A stretch of 64,000 bases of DNA from Engraulis encrasicolus (taxonomy: Eukaryota; Chordata; Actinopteri; Clupeiformes; Engraulidae). The position numbers were made by a program, and so were the translations under genes. The stretch lies in assembly GCF_034702125.1 (NCBI RefSeq), contig NC_085876.1, positions 12,325,253 to 12,389,252 on the forward strand, given 5' to 3'. Below, piece after piece: positions 1-12,075 of the stretch. The notes below the pieces were generated by a model. The model searched no databases. It worked only from the letters and a program-made list of their open reading frames with translations, and was not told where the DNA came from. The first letter of the stretch is position 1, and each line of letters starts with the position of its first letter.

Positions 1-2950
1 AAATACAAAAAAAAGGAAAGAGGGCGGGCAGGCCTAGGCCGCTCACCAGATTGACTAGAACTGGCCGAGAATGGAGGGATAAATGGATACTAAATCAGAC
101 TGCAAAGTTGAACTGAAATTTGGGGCATGTTTTGGTTATTTCATCTCTTATTTCTACCCATTGTTTATGAATTGTTCACAACATGGATTCACAATGAATG
201 CTGCTTCAAAATGGTAGCTGATCTCACAGAATTATTGACTTGGAATTGCAATGTGTTGATACAGTGAGTGATCCCATTATGGGTTTTTTTGTTGTAGTAG
301 TAGGCTATATTTTGTCTTTCACATTAGAATGGACAAACACTGTTCTGGTGAAAGCACTTGCGCATGCTTGCAGTTGTATTTCTGACATTTAAAAAGGCTA
401 AGCATCAGAGGAGAAAACTCAGCTTTAATTATTTGTAATTATTTTTTTTTTCACCCTTCGGCCTTTTTCAGTATTCATCCTGTTACAAATAACTTGTTGA
501 CGTTTACAAACAGGGTGCGGTATGTCTACCTCTGTGTTCTACCGTTTTTGAAAAACTACTTTTTTTTTGCTTCTCGATGTGCGGTGCCAAGCACACGCTT
601 ACCATTGATTTAAAAAACATCCCCGATTCTTCCTATGCGCACGTGTTCTACAAGCTGACAAGACGCAGCAGACACGACAGTCACAGACATGCGTCTATCG
701 TTTACAAAAGTAACACACTTTCCCAAGCTTGTCGTTGTCGCGCAGCTTTCCACTCGAATCAAGGCAAATCACCCACCCATCAGTCCTGAGTGCGCAGTGC
801 GCAAATTACTGAACTCAAACGAAACGCATAGTCCGAGAAGATGGGCACAGACGTTGAGCCACTCAAAAACAAGCGCACACACAACTGTTGCTGCAGCACA
901 CTATTCCAGTTAGCAGAAATAGCGTCACACAGTAACAAGCCTTGAAAGTGAAAACGTCGAAACGGCATTTATCGACCATGAGTCCACCCATCAGAACACT
1001 GCTTCCCAGAACAAGACGTGGCATAAAATATTGGCTCTGCCAGGGATAGCCTATCCGTGACCCAAATGCAACCCATTTTTAACTTATTTCTTGAATATAT
1101 ATATCGGCAACAACAAAGTTAATCTCCTATGAGTACAGATGAGACTGAAAGACTCAAAAGGACAACTAGCTCTACACGCAGCCAGTCAAACGCGCTAAAC
1201 TTTGAGGATGAAACGCATGGTAGGCTATTCTAGTTAGCTGCCATAGTCGTCCCATTGGGGCAATGAATAATGCTAGTAAGAGTCACAATGCTTAAAAGGC
1301 AAACCCTTCATGAAAAGGACATCATACGCAGTCGAAGTAAACTATTCATTTTTTTTTAAATATCTGCCACGGTGCAATGATATGGAAACGTCACTGCACT
1401 TTATACATTGTCTTACTTTTTTTTTTTTTCTGCCATCAGCAACAATTTTGGCTATTTATTTTTTAATCTCTCGCGCTGCGCTGCCACAGAATTGTTGACC
1501 GCTCGTGTACTTTTTTTGGAACACGGAAGAACAGGGATGACCCAAAACTAGGCTACTGATGAGTGAATGTTGTATCATACCGCCAATGGTGGAGTGTATA
1601 ACTAAATCCGTACACCAAACACACCTCTCGTCCCCTTCTCATGACCAGGAGTGCTCTCCATTTGAGTTCAGTTGGAAAGTAAAAATTGTAAATTAATTGA
1701 CATAAATTATACGGACGGAAATCCGTCCAAACGAAAATCCAGTTGACGGAATTCCGTCGTAGCGACGGAAAACTTTAATCCCTGCATGTCTTAATTTCGA
1801 TATGCTTGCATGTTTGTTTGACGTTAACAAGGCTTTTTTGTTGTTGCTTTCTCGTGTGCATAGTAAATGGCAGGGAAAAAGCAGGGAAAATACATGAATA
1901 CTTTGAGCAGAGAAGCAGGTCGACTTCACCGTTGGCGCATCGAGCCCCCCACCTCCTTCACCACCTCAGCATCCTCAAACTTCGGAAAACAAACATAAAA
2001 TAATGAAGGAATGTTTTGCAGACTATGTAGGGACAGTCGCCACCGTGCTTCACGTGGTGCTGCAGAGCGTTCGTTCATTGAGGTGCTCTGCGAGTCGACT
2101 TGACCGACCGACACATGAGCTCTGGTAATCACTTATTTTAATGATTTCATATGATTGATTTGATAACTGCACATAATAAATACATAAAAAAAGAATTTCT
2201 ACCATGAAGACTCGAGAGGCAAATGAACGTTATTAACATTTATTGAACAATAGACATGATACAAAAATGCATGAATCCGTTTGGCGAACAATTTACACTT
2301 GATATAAAATGCATGAATCTGTTTGGCGAAGGTTCCCGTCTTCGCGTTGAACTCCGGGGTAGGACGGCATATCCTCCAGCGGAGATGGAGGCGGGCGTAG
2401 CCTGCCCCCTAACAGACGGGAACCACTGGTGACGGTGGACGGAGGGGTGGTGGTGGCTTCAAAGTCGGCTTAACTGGAAAGGAGAGAACAGAATGAGTGA
2501 CTGATTTTTAAACAAACGTGAATGCAATCCATTGGCTGAGAGGGAACGATGCATGAGTGATGCGTAACGGGGAAATCCCCAATCTCGCATTGAGATTGGT
2601 TGACGATCCTGGGCAATGATGACGCATGTATGATCTGTCAAAAGGGAGATTGGATGGTTAGCCTAGTAAGTTTGACAGCCGAGAAATTCGAGTCTCCCTG
2701 GTAGAATTTACGCAAGCTCCCATTTCTCCCTTTTAACAATGATTATTTTAGACCATCAGTGAAGCATTTCAGCTCATCCTGAACTTAGAACACAAGGCCA
2801 TTGGTGTCTTTAAATGTCTATTGGCCCGTTAAGAGAAATGGAGAGAATTACACTACACATGTACTTAAAAATAAATTAGGCCAACTATTTCTTTCTGTGT
2901 GTGTTTGCTTGCAGTGAAGTGTTAAACACAAAAATTGTTGTATTGGTCAA
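1..2950. other. AT-rich non-coding stretch, no gene recognised
   Basis: I see no ORF with recognisable protein similarity. Short palindromes occur at about 1713-1728 (GGACGGA facing TCCGTCC) and at 1745-1758 (GACGGAATTCCGTC, perfect). They are followed by a hAT-style terminal motif (TTAATCCCTG) near 1781, which suggests the edge of a decayed transposon, but I found no partner end. A GC-richer patch at 2330-2460 has no assignment. Confidence 0.5.
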
Positions 2951-2976
2951 ATTCTAATAGGCCTATATTTTTCTAG

Positions 2977-3213
2977 ATTGATCAAAGGACAAATTACAAG
3001 TCACACAGAATTGTGGGTGAAATGCTCAAAACACTGGCTGCAGTAGTGGAGGAGCCGGTTTTGGATGCCATTAGGGCTTCAAAGGCCATTGGCATCAAAA
3101 TAGATGAATACACAAATGTGTGTTCAGAAACAGCTGGACATTCACATCACGCAGGCCTAATTAATAAGAACTTTAAAAAGATTGTATTTGAGACTCATTG
3201 TAGGCCTATGTGA
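2977..3213 (+). pseudogene. possible hAT-type transposase fragment
   Basis: A short open frame from ATG 3013 reads MGEMLKTLAAVVEEP..., followed by a segment ending in IGIKIDEYTNV. This resembles the first catalytic-aspartate region of ZNF862/KIAA1586-like hAT transposases, where an I-x-I/L-D-E-S/T-T-D/N-V pattern is typical. Only about 65 residues are open. No neighbouring transposase motif, TIR or target duplication was found. The assignment rests on this single motif and could be chance. Confidence 0.3.
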
Positions 3214-4070
3214 AAACCTAGGTGTGCATAGGTGTAGGTCTATGTGAAAACATAGGTGCATATAAGTGCCCCGCGGAAGCAATCCGCGCAAAACTGGTCC
3301 CAGCTGACGACTCGCCACCTCGACTAATCAAATTCCTGTGGATAACACTGTATACAATGGTCGCAAGTACAGAAAAATCGGGATTTACCAAACATGCGTT
3401 GGCTGTTCCTACGTACACCTCTGCATGATAAATCCCACACTTTCCAAATCACTGTGCACGAGCGCTCTCAGAGTAATTTGCATCCCGAAACACCTCCAAG
3501 TAACCGTTTATGGTATTAAAATAAATTCAAATGTCATGTTAATTTGAAAGCGAAAGTTAATTTGCAGATTTCCGCATCACACGTGCGCTGGCGGGAAGTG
3601 CAGAAATAGAAACCTTTCCACAGCATAAGTGAAAGAAGGAGACACGTGGACATAAACACTGTCAAATAGCAGTCATAAGCCATCGCAATTGAAAGCAAAC
3701 TGTATATAGTACGGTCAATATTATTTGCAATTTCATGTTTCTTCCACTCGCATGCATGGTCCGAGGTGTTTGTAGATTTAGGCACATTTGTACGTTCAAG
3801 TACATGATCATAAATCCCACACTTTGCTCAGGAATGATTGCATGCACCCTTTACGCATAGACCTGTGCCAAAGATTGCTTGATAAATGAGGGCCCAGGAT
3901 TCCGTCATTAAATGGACAAATGACATGGTGAAGCAGAGTCCTACATTTATGTTCTGGCATCTCAAATTGAAATATGAAAACCCTCATTCATATATTCATG
4001 AGGGTTCACAGACATAAGAATGTCCACCTGTATGTTGAAGTGAACTTGTTCCTTTGTTCTTCACCTTAGA
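3214..4070. repeat. decayed repeat DNA
   Basis: The sequence ATAAATCCCACACTTT occurs twice in direct orientation (about 3427 and 3810). A terminus-like TTGATAAATGAGGGCCC lies at about 3879-3896, like the ends of some vertebrate MITEs. The opposite terminus is not recognisable. No gene is supported here. Confidence 0.35.
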
Positions 4071-4074
4071 TCAT

Positions 4075-4557
4075 GCAAAATATACAAGAATTTCTCTGCA
4101 ATTCCACTTGACCAAGCCCATGAGCAGGAGAACAAGACTGTGAAGGGTTCTGCTGGTATTGTTGGGCTCACGGAAAACCAGAGTTCCAGAGTTGGGGAGA
4201 TTGCTGGGGGAATTAATACCTTCCAGGTCAAGATATTGACATGGACAACCCAAAAACATTTCAGCGTCAAGAATAGTGTCTTGCCACACAGAAAACATTT
4301 CAAGGACAAGTCGGAGTCTGTCTGAAACAATATGGGAAATTGGCAACCCTTTTTTGGATGATTTTAGGGACTTAGTCACATTTGACAGTCGTAACTGTGC
4401 TGACAAATCTGTGGCAAACATGCTGGAGGACGTGGGCAAGGACCAATACCAAACGTTTGTGAGAAATGTGCTCATAAACGGAACAAAGTCCATCCATGAC
4501 ACAATAAAGAAAAAAAAATTCAGACAACCTCGGCGCAAGGCAGCACTAATGCTGTAA
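4075..4557 (+). pseudogene. decayed ORF, probably transposon-associated
   Basis: Two overlapping plus-strand frames carry coding-like sequence. The clearest part (4276-4557) includes IGNPFLDDFRDLVTFDSR and ends VRNVLINGTKSIHDTIKKKK. The pattern NPF-x-(D/E)-x4-DL followed by a K/R-T-K-x-I-x-D-T-I-x-K tail is one I associate with a multi-copy fish family of unknown function. The frame changes near 4320, where the upstream frame stops, so it is not intact. The opposite strand is also open for 170 codons, but its composition looks like an antisense shadow. Confidence 0.3.
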
Positions 4558-5040
4558 AATCCAACAATATAGTTTACTTGCATTCGGTTAATTTATTTAA
4601 CTCAGTCATAAATCTGAGCATCATAATGATTAGGTTAAAGTAACAGTTAGTAACACTTGCCCGGGCATGTTATCATCAGCCAACACAGGTTTTGCAGAGA
4701 TAACTAACATTTCCCTCAACATGCACAATGTTTATCACAGTGATTTGCATTATGTGTGTAATATGACTGCTGTAGAAGAGGCTTGGGACTTTTTAAATCA
4801 ACTTTTCTTTTTTTAATTAATAAACATGCTCCATTGAGATCTTTTAAGGCCAGTTCACGCACGATATAGCTACTTAGTACTACACAATTAAACCCTTTTA
4901 TGAGGCAAATATGACCATGTCGATTAATTTATTTTGATGAAAGAAAAAAAAAACATCACTACATGGGGGTCAGGGGTCAGGTAAGGTAGGCGGGCCTATA
5001 TATTTTCGGTAATGATGATCGACTTCAGTTTAGCACCAAG

Positions 5041-5310
5041 ATGTCGAGGATAATGAGTGCTGTTAAAATACTGCAGTTAAGACAATTGCATGACCTTGCA
5101 ATCAAGGCCACGCGCCATTCATCGTTCGACAACTCTTTAGAAAAACAGGCTCCATCTGTATTAGAATGCCAATTGACAGGCAAGGCAAGGTGGCTCGGGT
5201 CACGACGGCGGCAGGCTGCAGCAGAAGACCAGAAACAAGAGGAAGCGACCATGCATCGTCCAAAAAGAAGTAAGGACAACCCGTATTTGTCAAACACCAG
5301 TAGACGATAA
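5041..5310 (+). CDS. hypothetical small ORF
   Basis: An 89-codon frame begins MSRIMSAVKILQLRQL and ends in a lysine/arginine-rich tail. A TATATATT run sits about 45 bp upstream of the ATG, and AGAAGTAAGG near 5269 could be a splice donor, so this might be a first exon. I recognise no domain and see no following exon. It may be spurious. Confidence 0.2.
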   Translation: MSRIMSAVKILQLRQLHDLAIKATRHSSFDNSLEKQAPSVLECQLTGKARWLGSRRRQAAAEDQKQEEATMHRPKRSKDNPYLSNTSRR

Positions 5311-5349
5311 TGATACAGTAATAAGACTGGTATAGCTAGTCTCATATTT

Positions 5350-6768
5350 GTGGCGTTGTGAAATTAAATGTCAGCCTTGCTGTGATGCCAGCTTTCGCGT
5401 TTTATATGGCATTTTGAGAACAAGCCAGTAGGTATATGAGCCAAATCATCAGTTGTATTAACAGGTGGTGAAATTCATAGACCTAGCATTCATGAAGGGG
5501 TTCACAAATGTAACGCGACACGCCGGCATCATCGCAAGGCTTCTGTGCAAGAAGTACAGCTCCAGGCCACTTTATTAGAATAGCATGAAAAAGTTGATTT
5601 ATTTCCATAATTCCATCAATAATGTTAAACTGTCATGGATTGTAGATTCATGGCCCAGTTTTTTAACTATTCCAATCATTCATTCTTTTATTTTTACATA
5701 TTTTGGCCTTCCAGCTCAAAAAACCCATGAATTGGGGAATTGTAATAAAATCACAATATTCTTAATCAAAATTCGGGTCACATCAAATCAATTTAAAGTC
5801 GATACTTTCTACATAACATGCAACGTTCAATACTTGGTTAGGACTCTCTCTATCTGAATCAATGCCATGATGCGTTTAACATTGAAGTCAATGGCAGAAA
5901 CTGTGCATGGGAGTTATGGAAGCCCAGATATCCTTGATGCTTTTGCTGTCATCTGTTCTTGTTTGTTGACCTGGTGTCCCACACTAAACTCTTCAATATA
6001 CCCTGTAGATTTCCATGCCACGTTTTGGTGTTACCTCACCAGTTTAACTCACCAGAAATAAAACCCCATTCATTTTCAATTGGGTTTCATTTCTGGTGAT
6101 TTAGTTAGTTAACTCTAATTTCTAACCATAACTTTCATAACCATTGCTTAACCATCATTACCACGCACAGCAGTATGCACAATGGATTCACAACGACTGT
6201 TGACTTGCAACAGTACAGGGTGGTATCACAGAAGTTCGATTAACTTGGGGTTGCAAAGCGTTGCCTTCATATTTTTGAAGTAGTGTAGACGATGAATGAA
6301 AGCGATGTAGCGTTGAGGGCTCTGACGCCGAGGCCCAAGGACTTGATTTTCTGCAGGCAGAAATTCGTTATGCCTTCCCTGGGAGAGAAAGGTTTGCGGC
6401 GGAGGGGGTTCTCCGACTTGGATTCAGATGGTTTGCCATGGAAGGCTCCACCGTTGGGGGAAGTGAGAGGCCCAAACCGTACGACAGCTTCGATACAGAT
6501 TACTGCATTTAACTCAAAAGCCCAAAAGAGTCCAAAGCCTCCTTTTCTCGACCAAGGCCAGTTAGGCTTGACTGTCCCAGTGCCTCCCATCCAAAGACGA
6601 GGACAGACGAATCCTGTGCAAAGAGGGTCATCCAGCTGCGATTTATGAGGGTGTAGCAGCGCTTATCCACACTCATGCTGCTCAGGTTAACCTATGATCA
6701 GCAAATTCAAATAAATCTGATGACTACCATATACACTCTAGTAAATATTGTGTCTGTGTGTTTGTACC
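5350..6768. other. no recognisable gene
   Basis: The stretch includes a short perfect-looking hairpin at about 6048-6101 (ACTCACCAGAAATAAAACCC facing GGGTTTCATTTCTGGTGA). There is also an open frame at 6292-6648 rich in proline and glycine, with no family resemblance. I would not call it a gene. Confidence 0.4.
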
Positions 6769-7034
6769 AGTGTTGCCAAAAGAAAATCAGCTAAAGTTGC
6801 TAGATGAAGTCATGATGTTACGTATGATGTCACAGCGTCACGCAGATCTACAGAAAACATGCCCAAATGCCTTCATCCGCAATACAAATGGGCGATGCTA
6901 GCTACTTTTTGGACATCAGAGCTAATCTGCAGCCCTGCTTCACCATGGGAAACGCTTCGGCGCAGAGTCACAATTTTCCCTAAAATGTAAAAAAAAAAAA
7001 AAAACGATTTCCTTTGCATTTTCCTCCTGGAGTA
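6769..7034. repeat. dispersed repeat, copy 1 (5' end CAGTGTTGCC)
   Basis: The stretch starts CAGTGTTGCCAAAAG and shares a long block with 12996-13340. Common landmarks in the same order are GTTGCTAGATGA, CATGCC, GCAGCCCTGCTT and GGGAAAC. The CAGTGTTGCC end is typical of hAT MITEs. This copy is cut on its right by the TIR element that begins at 7035. Confidence 0.55.
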
Positions 7035-9090
7035 CACCCACACAGCAAAAGTACTCCGTAATGGATCCGCCCCGGAGTCCACCCTCCGGAATGGATCCGG
7101 TAAACGCATCCGTATCTGCGTCCACTTGCACGCCGCCTATCATCCGACGCGGAGGCGTGGTGCAGACTCAAAAAGGACTCGTTTGCCACCCGCAACGGAT
7201 CCACGTGCAGACGCGTACCTCTGCAGTGAGCCCGGTTCAGAGGCGGACTCCGGCCTGTCCGGGCCGGGACCATTTTGGATCCGTGATAATGAAGTTACTT
7301 TATTATTATGCTATAATCCCAATAAACTGACACTAAACCAGTAAAGCATTCATTACAAACAGCATTTAGATTCAATTCTACAGATAACACAGACATGGCC
7401 TAGACACAGTTTTAACAGAAAGAAAAAAAACAACCTGACGAAGAACTTAACTCATCATGATTTTTTTTTCTGGCTCACTGTCATGTTAAACAATAATCGT
7501 GTGCCGTGGCTGCCTTCCTTCCTTCCTTCCTTCCTTCATCAGGGGTCTTACACACCAGAGCAGTGAAGCGTCGCGGAACAGCCGCGTTTTTTACCGGCAT
7601 CGGTGAAAATACATTGAAACATATCTGTCCTTACACACCAACCGGCCGCGCTCCGCGCCACGCTGCATTTGGAAAATAGAACTCGAGCGTATTTTTCACG
7701 CCGGTGACCGGCGGTGTCTCATTCAAATGAATGGCAAAGTGGCACGCTAGCTTTGGCTGTGAGGGGGTTTTGAACGGGACTGGCCGCGCACGCCGACACT
7801 GTCAGTGTGCAAGGCAGAGAAAAAAACACAGGCCGAAACTAAGCAGAAAGACAGAGTTCGTCCCGCGACTGTTCCGTTCTGCTTTGGAATGTTTTGCCCC
7901 TCGACGGGGAAACATCACACCAGCGCTCCGATCTGAAAAGCTTAGCTTTCATGTAAATTTCGTAGGATGACAGTCGGACATTGCATCACGATATGGAATG
8001 GACAACACTCGTTCACATCTCTATCCTGTGACAGTACTGATGTTGAATATTTTATCGAAAATGTACAATGTCCTACTTACTCTTGGTCCGTAAAAGCCGG
8101 GAGGCAGCAGGGGGGCATCACCGTAGCAGGGTGGATAGCAGCTGGCTAGCCCTGTCCGACCCAGAGGTAATTCCACCTGCTTACTGTTGCACAAGATTAA
8201 GAACAAATTCAGTTGTTTGTAGACCAACCGCGGACACCTGTATTAAACTATGAGCCCAGCTACTTCATTCATTCACCAATGACGGACAGCATATGGGACG
8301 AGGGCGCAGTTTATGGGCATTCATTAATTGCTAATAAATAATTAGCTGGGGACTCGTTAATGTGAGGAGAAGATGATGCCACCGCTTATGGATTTGTACC
8401 GTTAAAAACACTGTTGGTGCCAACCTGTTGTGACCATCACCAATCGGTACCACGAGCCAAATTCACACCAATATAGGCATTTCATAAGAGTATTTGAACA
8501 CTTATGACCTACGTTTATCAACTTCATACAAGTTTGCTTTAGCCAACCGGTTACAAGGCTGTTAAAATGGGCACAAGTTAGATATTTTTTTTATTTAACT
8601 GCACTTCCTCCATGTATCAGATGGCATCATATTTTAACAGTATTTAGTAATACTACAATAGACAATGTAGTACTCAAGTCTTTGAATGAATGAATTAGCT
8701 GTCTCATTTTGAAAACAACTAGGGTTAACTTACATGAAAAATGACTTTTTTTTAAAGTCATAAAACAAAACCCTACTAAATATCAATAAGTATTGATAGT
8801 ATAGAAGCTTCAGATATACTTCAGATGTACTCTTGTGTATCACCTAATAGAAATAAATCATACTTACTGGAGAGTGCTGTTCGGTCGTGTCTACCCCAAT
8901 GAAAACTGTACCAACGTCCGCGTTTGTGAATCAGATGGATCCGGTTGTGGTCCGCGTTTTGACAGTAGTATTTGGAGCGGCACACGGTGGCGACCCTGAT
9001 CCACCAAGCGGAACCCAAACGAATGTGACAGTGACGCGGATGTGGTGACTTCAACGCGGATCCGCATCGGAGTCCTCTGCTATGTGGGAA
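7035..9090. mobile_element. 2.06-kb TIR element, TA-flanked
   Basis: The left end reads CACCCACACAGCAAAAGTAC. The right end, reverse-complemented, reads TTCCCACATAGCAGAGGACT. Both continue into CTCCG and GATCCGC, giving imperfect inverted termini of about 35 bp. TA dinucleotides flank both ends, compatible with a TA-targeting superfamily. Inside are a (CCTT)n run and a GC-rich block (7540-8250), but no transposase that I can recognise. It is probably non-autonomous. The superfamily is not assigned. Confidence 0.5.
7515..7537. repeat. (CCTT)n microsatellite
   Basis: A short run of CCTT units lies inside the TA-flanked element. Confidence 0.8.
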
Positions 9091-9437
9091 TACATCCTAT
9101 AGAGAAAACCATGAGTGCTTGAAAGACAGAGGGATCAAAAGCCTTGTCAAGTTGTTATAGTTCACTTCGGTTTGGGAGCAATAAAAACCTTCAGAGAGGG
9201 GACAGTTGGGATGAGTTAACTGACACTCCCCAGCCAGGCTTTGTTTTACAGTTGTATGATTGTATTGTTAGGCGACAGTCCTTCATTGACACAGCAGAGG
9301 AGACATCGGGCTGCTGCATATAGAAATGAATGTGTAATGAATGTGAATATAGACTTAAATGTGCAATATGTTGTTCAGCCCTTTTACTGGGAGGGAGTTT
9401 GGAAAACTGGCCCTGTGACCAGCACCCCTCATGTAGA

Positions 9438-9601
9438 CAGTGTTGCCAGATGTGTCTGACCAAATCCCGCCCAAAAGCTTCTCAAAAACCGCCAAAATGC
9501 AACAAATTACATTGACTTCTATGGGCCCAAAATGGCTGAAAAAAAAAAGCCAAATGGCCAATATTTCCCTATTTTTACCCACAGACGCTCTGGCAACACT
9601 G
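9438..9601. mobile_element. 164-bp hAT MITE
   Basis: The terminal inverted repeats are CAGTGTTGCCAGA and TCTGGCAACACTG. They are flanked by a perfect 8-bp duplication, CATGTAGA (9430-9437 and 9602-9609). The interior has no coding capacity. A second copy of the same family is at 31465-31658. The TIR and TSD type place it in hAT. Confidence 0.92.
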
Positions 9602-10483
9602 CATGTAGAATGAATACGCCTACGTGTGTGGGGGAAAAGGCATAGCCTTGGACTACCAGGCCAGTCAATCTAGCGTTTGACCCGGGACAAATGGCAATAG
9701 TAATCATTACATGTTTTTAGTAATCCCTAGGTATGTCTAAATAACATATTACAAATCTACAGTTTTATATTTAGTGGAACACTTTTTTTCCAAGGTCAAA
9801 GTTGGAGATTTCCCCATTCATTTTGGGAGACAATGTAGGAGTATTTGGGGAATAGGCTAAAAATGTAAACAATACGATATCAATTTGAAACTTCCACAGT
9901 AATTTACTCAAGCAAAGACAAAGATTTTTTGAAAAATCTACCTTCATCACTTTAGTGGAACATACTCTTTTGAAGGTCAGAAGTCGCAGATTTCCAATGC
10001 ATTTTGCCATTCGGTGGGTAAAATTGGATACTCTTGACCTTGTTGAAGGTATGTTCCACTGAATTGATGAAAGTACATTTTTAATATGTGATGCATAGGG
10101 GTTGAAGGATCAATGTAATGTATGAACCATTACTGTTGCAATTTGTTTTATGCTTGGTCTGTTACCACAGATTTTATCACATATTTAAGGATATGGGTTT
10201 AAAGTGTACCTCCGGGATTTTGGACACCAGACCTCATTTCCGAGTCAGCCAGGGTGTAAACAATGTGTCCAGAACGTTTTTTTCACATTCCATGCAGTCC
10301 TTGTGAATTCTCATATCCATGTTGCTAAGCTAGCGCAAGTAAACGGAGATGGTAGTAGCCTGCCCCCAAAAATAGTCTTATCCGGTTGCAACAACATTCA
10401 AAACAACCCCATTATTATGCCAGACTGCAAGTGTAAATACTTGTCTTGATAGAATGAAGTTTGAAATTAAACCAACATTGCAA

Positions 10484-10843
10484 TCATGTTTGATCACCAT
10501 CAGCAATTTGTGTTCCGGTTTGAAAGCTTGACAGCCGCGGAGTGATATTCCTAGTACAAATCCTAGCTTCGTTTGACACATCCATAACTTTTCCATAGAG
10601 CGAACTCCAACATCTTTGAAGTTTGTAAAACTGAACGGTTTTCCCCTCTCCCTGACCTCGCTCGCAAACATCAAGAGTAATGCTTTCTGTCCGACTTTGT
10701 AAACCTTTCGTAACATTGAAACATATGCCATAACAATGTTTGGTTGTTACTAGATGACCCGTGTGTCTACACAGCATGTTGGCGAACAGAACGCACACTC
10801 TTCTCCCTTTCATCCTCCCATTCCATCTCGTCTCAAAAAACAT
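10484..10843 (-). other. open frames of unknown meaning inside the THAP element
   Basis: Two overlapping minus-strand frames of 117 and 119 codons lie just inside the left arm. They could be residues of the transposase, but I cannot see RNase-H-fold motifs or a catalytic triad, so I assign no function. Confidence 0.25.
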
Positions 10844-11124
10844 TCCATGTAATAATAACTAGAGCTACGAGTGACATATGTCAAGCCAGATCACATAGCG
10901 TTGCGTAACTTATGAATCCATAGGAATACGGCAAGTCATGTCTAATGCCATTTGTCACAGCAATTACACAAAATAACAGTAAAGCATTACAACATGCCAA
11001 TCCAAAAGGGTAACTTCTAGCCCAAGTTTTGGCTAACGTAGGCGAAGCCATTATACCACTGGGCTACCATCATAGAAGCAAAAAGCATAGCAAACCTGTT
11101 CTTCGGAGACTGTTGGTGCGCGCC

Positions 11125-11364
11125 ACAAAATGTAGATCTGGGAATGCGGTTGGCACCGCGGACACTTTTAGAGTTTTCCGTGTAGGTATTAGACTTCGAG
11201 AAGGACTTTGTGAAGTCGTCGGGACTGAAATGGTCACTGCAAAGCACCGGGGTAGCTTACGGAGCGTCTCCATCGGTGTGTTGATGTAGCCCTGCAGCCA
11301 GGAGCCAGAGTTTGGTTCTTTCAACATCTTTCACGGAAACCAATGGAAACTTGCCGATACCCAT
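11125..11364 (-). pseudogene. THAP zinc-finger domain, broken
   Basis: Reading the minus strand from ATG 11364 gives MGIGKFPLVSVKDVERTKLW, then LLAAGL, an in-frame TAA, and then LCSDHFSPDDF. After a shift to another frame it continues KVSAVPTAFPDL. This follows the order of a THAP domain: FP...W, then C-S-x-H-F, then the AVPT-x-F motif. The first zinc cysteine pair is not visible, and an internal stop plus a frameshift make it non-functional. It lies between the long inverted arms of the surrounding element, so it is most likely the DNA-binding end of that element's transposase. Confidence 0.7.
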
Positions 11365-11965
11365 CTGTGGGCTTTATTATTGCAGTTGGTATATACACAC
11401 TGATGTACCATGGTGCGATGTCGTTGGGTTTTAATCCACTATTCGATCCGAAAGCAGTTGTAGAATAGCCTTGATTTGCAATGTCTCTTGCAGGTCCCTG
11501 CAGTGGGTGGGTGGGCTACATCACAACTGAAGAGAGCAAAGTAAAATTCCGCCGACCCCGAGAAAATAGTCTCTCAACATGGCAAAATCCACGCAGTGCA
11601 AGGTTGGTTTAATTTCAAACTTCATTCTACTAAGACAAACATTTACACTTGCAGTATGGTATAATAACGGTTTTGTTTTGAATGTTGTTTAAACGGGATA
11701 AGACTATTTTTGGGGGCAGGCTACTACCATCTCCGTTCACTTGCGCTAGCTTAGCAACATGGATATGAGAATTCACAAGGACTGCATGGAATGTGAAAAA
11801 AACGTTCTGGACACATTGTTTACACCCTGGCTGACTCGGAAATGAGGTCTGGTGTCCAAAATCCCGGAGGTACACTTTAAGGATCACTTAAAAGTGGGAA
11901 CCATTACTTTTGCAATTCGTCCCGGGTTTGGGCCTTTTTAGAGCTAGATTGACTGGCCTACTACA

Positions 11966-12075
11966 ATGCGGGGAACATAGAACCCTTCTTTAGAAAAAGG
12001 GTCCTAAGTTCCCCGGTCCCTTACAAAGACAGGGGAACATAGGACCTGGGGAACATAGGTACACTCCCCGATTGC
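11966..12075. repeat. short GGGGAACATAGG repeat cluster
   Basis: GGGGAACATAG occurs in three direct copies and once inverted (CCTAAGTTCCCC) within about 110 bp, so the DNA can form local hairpins. It may be a decayed transposon end. Confidence 0.5.

Larger units (their letters stand above)
9656..11965. mobile_element. THAP-domain DNA transposon remnant with long inverted arms
   Basis: Outer ends share AGGCCAGTCAATCTAGC in inverted orientation (near 9656 and 11960). A longer inner pair of arms (about 10197-10450 and 11630-11883) matches almost base for base over roughly 250 bp. That is why the same peptide (LRDFGHQTSFPSQPG...) appears in mirrored frames. A decayed THAP domain lies inside on the minus strand. 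THAP DNA-binding domains occur in P-element and Kolobok transposases, and long arms fit such a transposon. The remaining transposase core is not recognisable. A repeated motif, GTGGAACA, at 9770-10060 also lies within the left flank. Confidence 0.65.

Noticed and set aside
4071..4583. 170-codon minus-strand ORF
   Set aside because: It is antisense to the better-supported plus-strand frame and has no recognisable motif.
7130..7344. CRISPR-like or other ordered short repeats in GC-rich DNA
   Set aside because: The repeated words (GGATCCG, GCGTCCAC) are irregularly spaced and belong to the TIR region of the 7035-9090 element.
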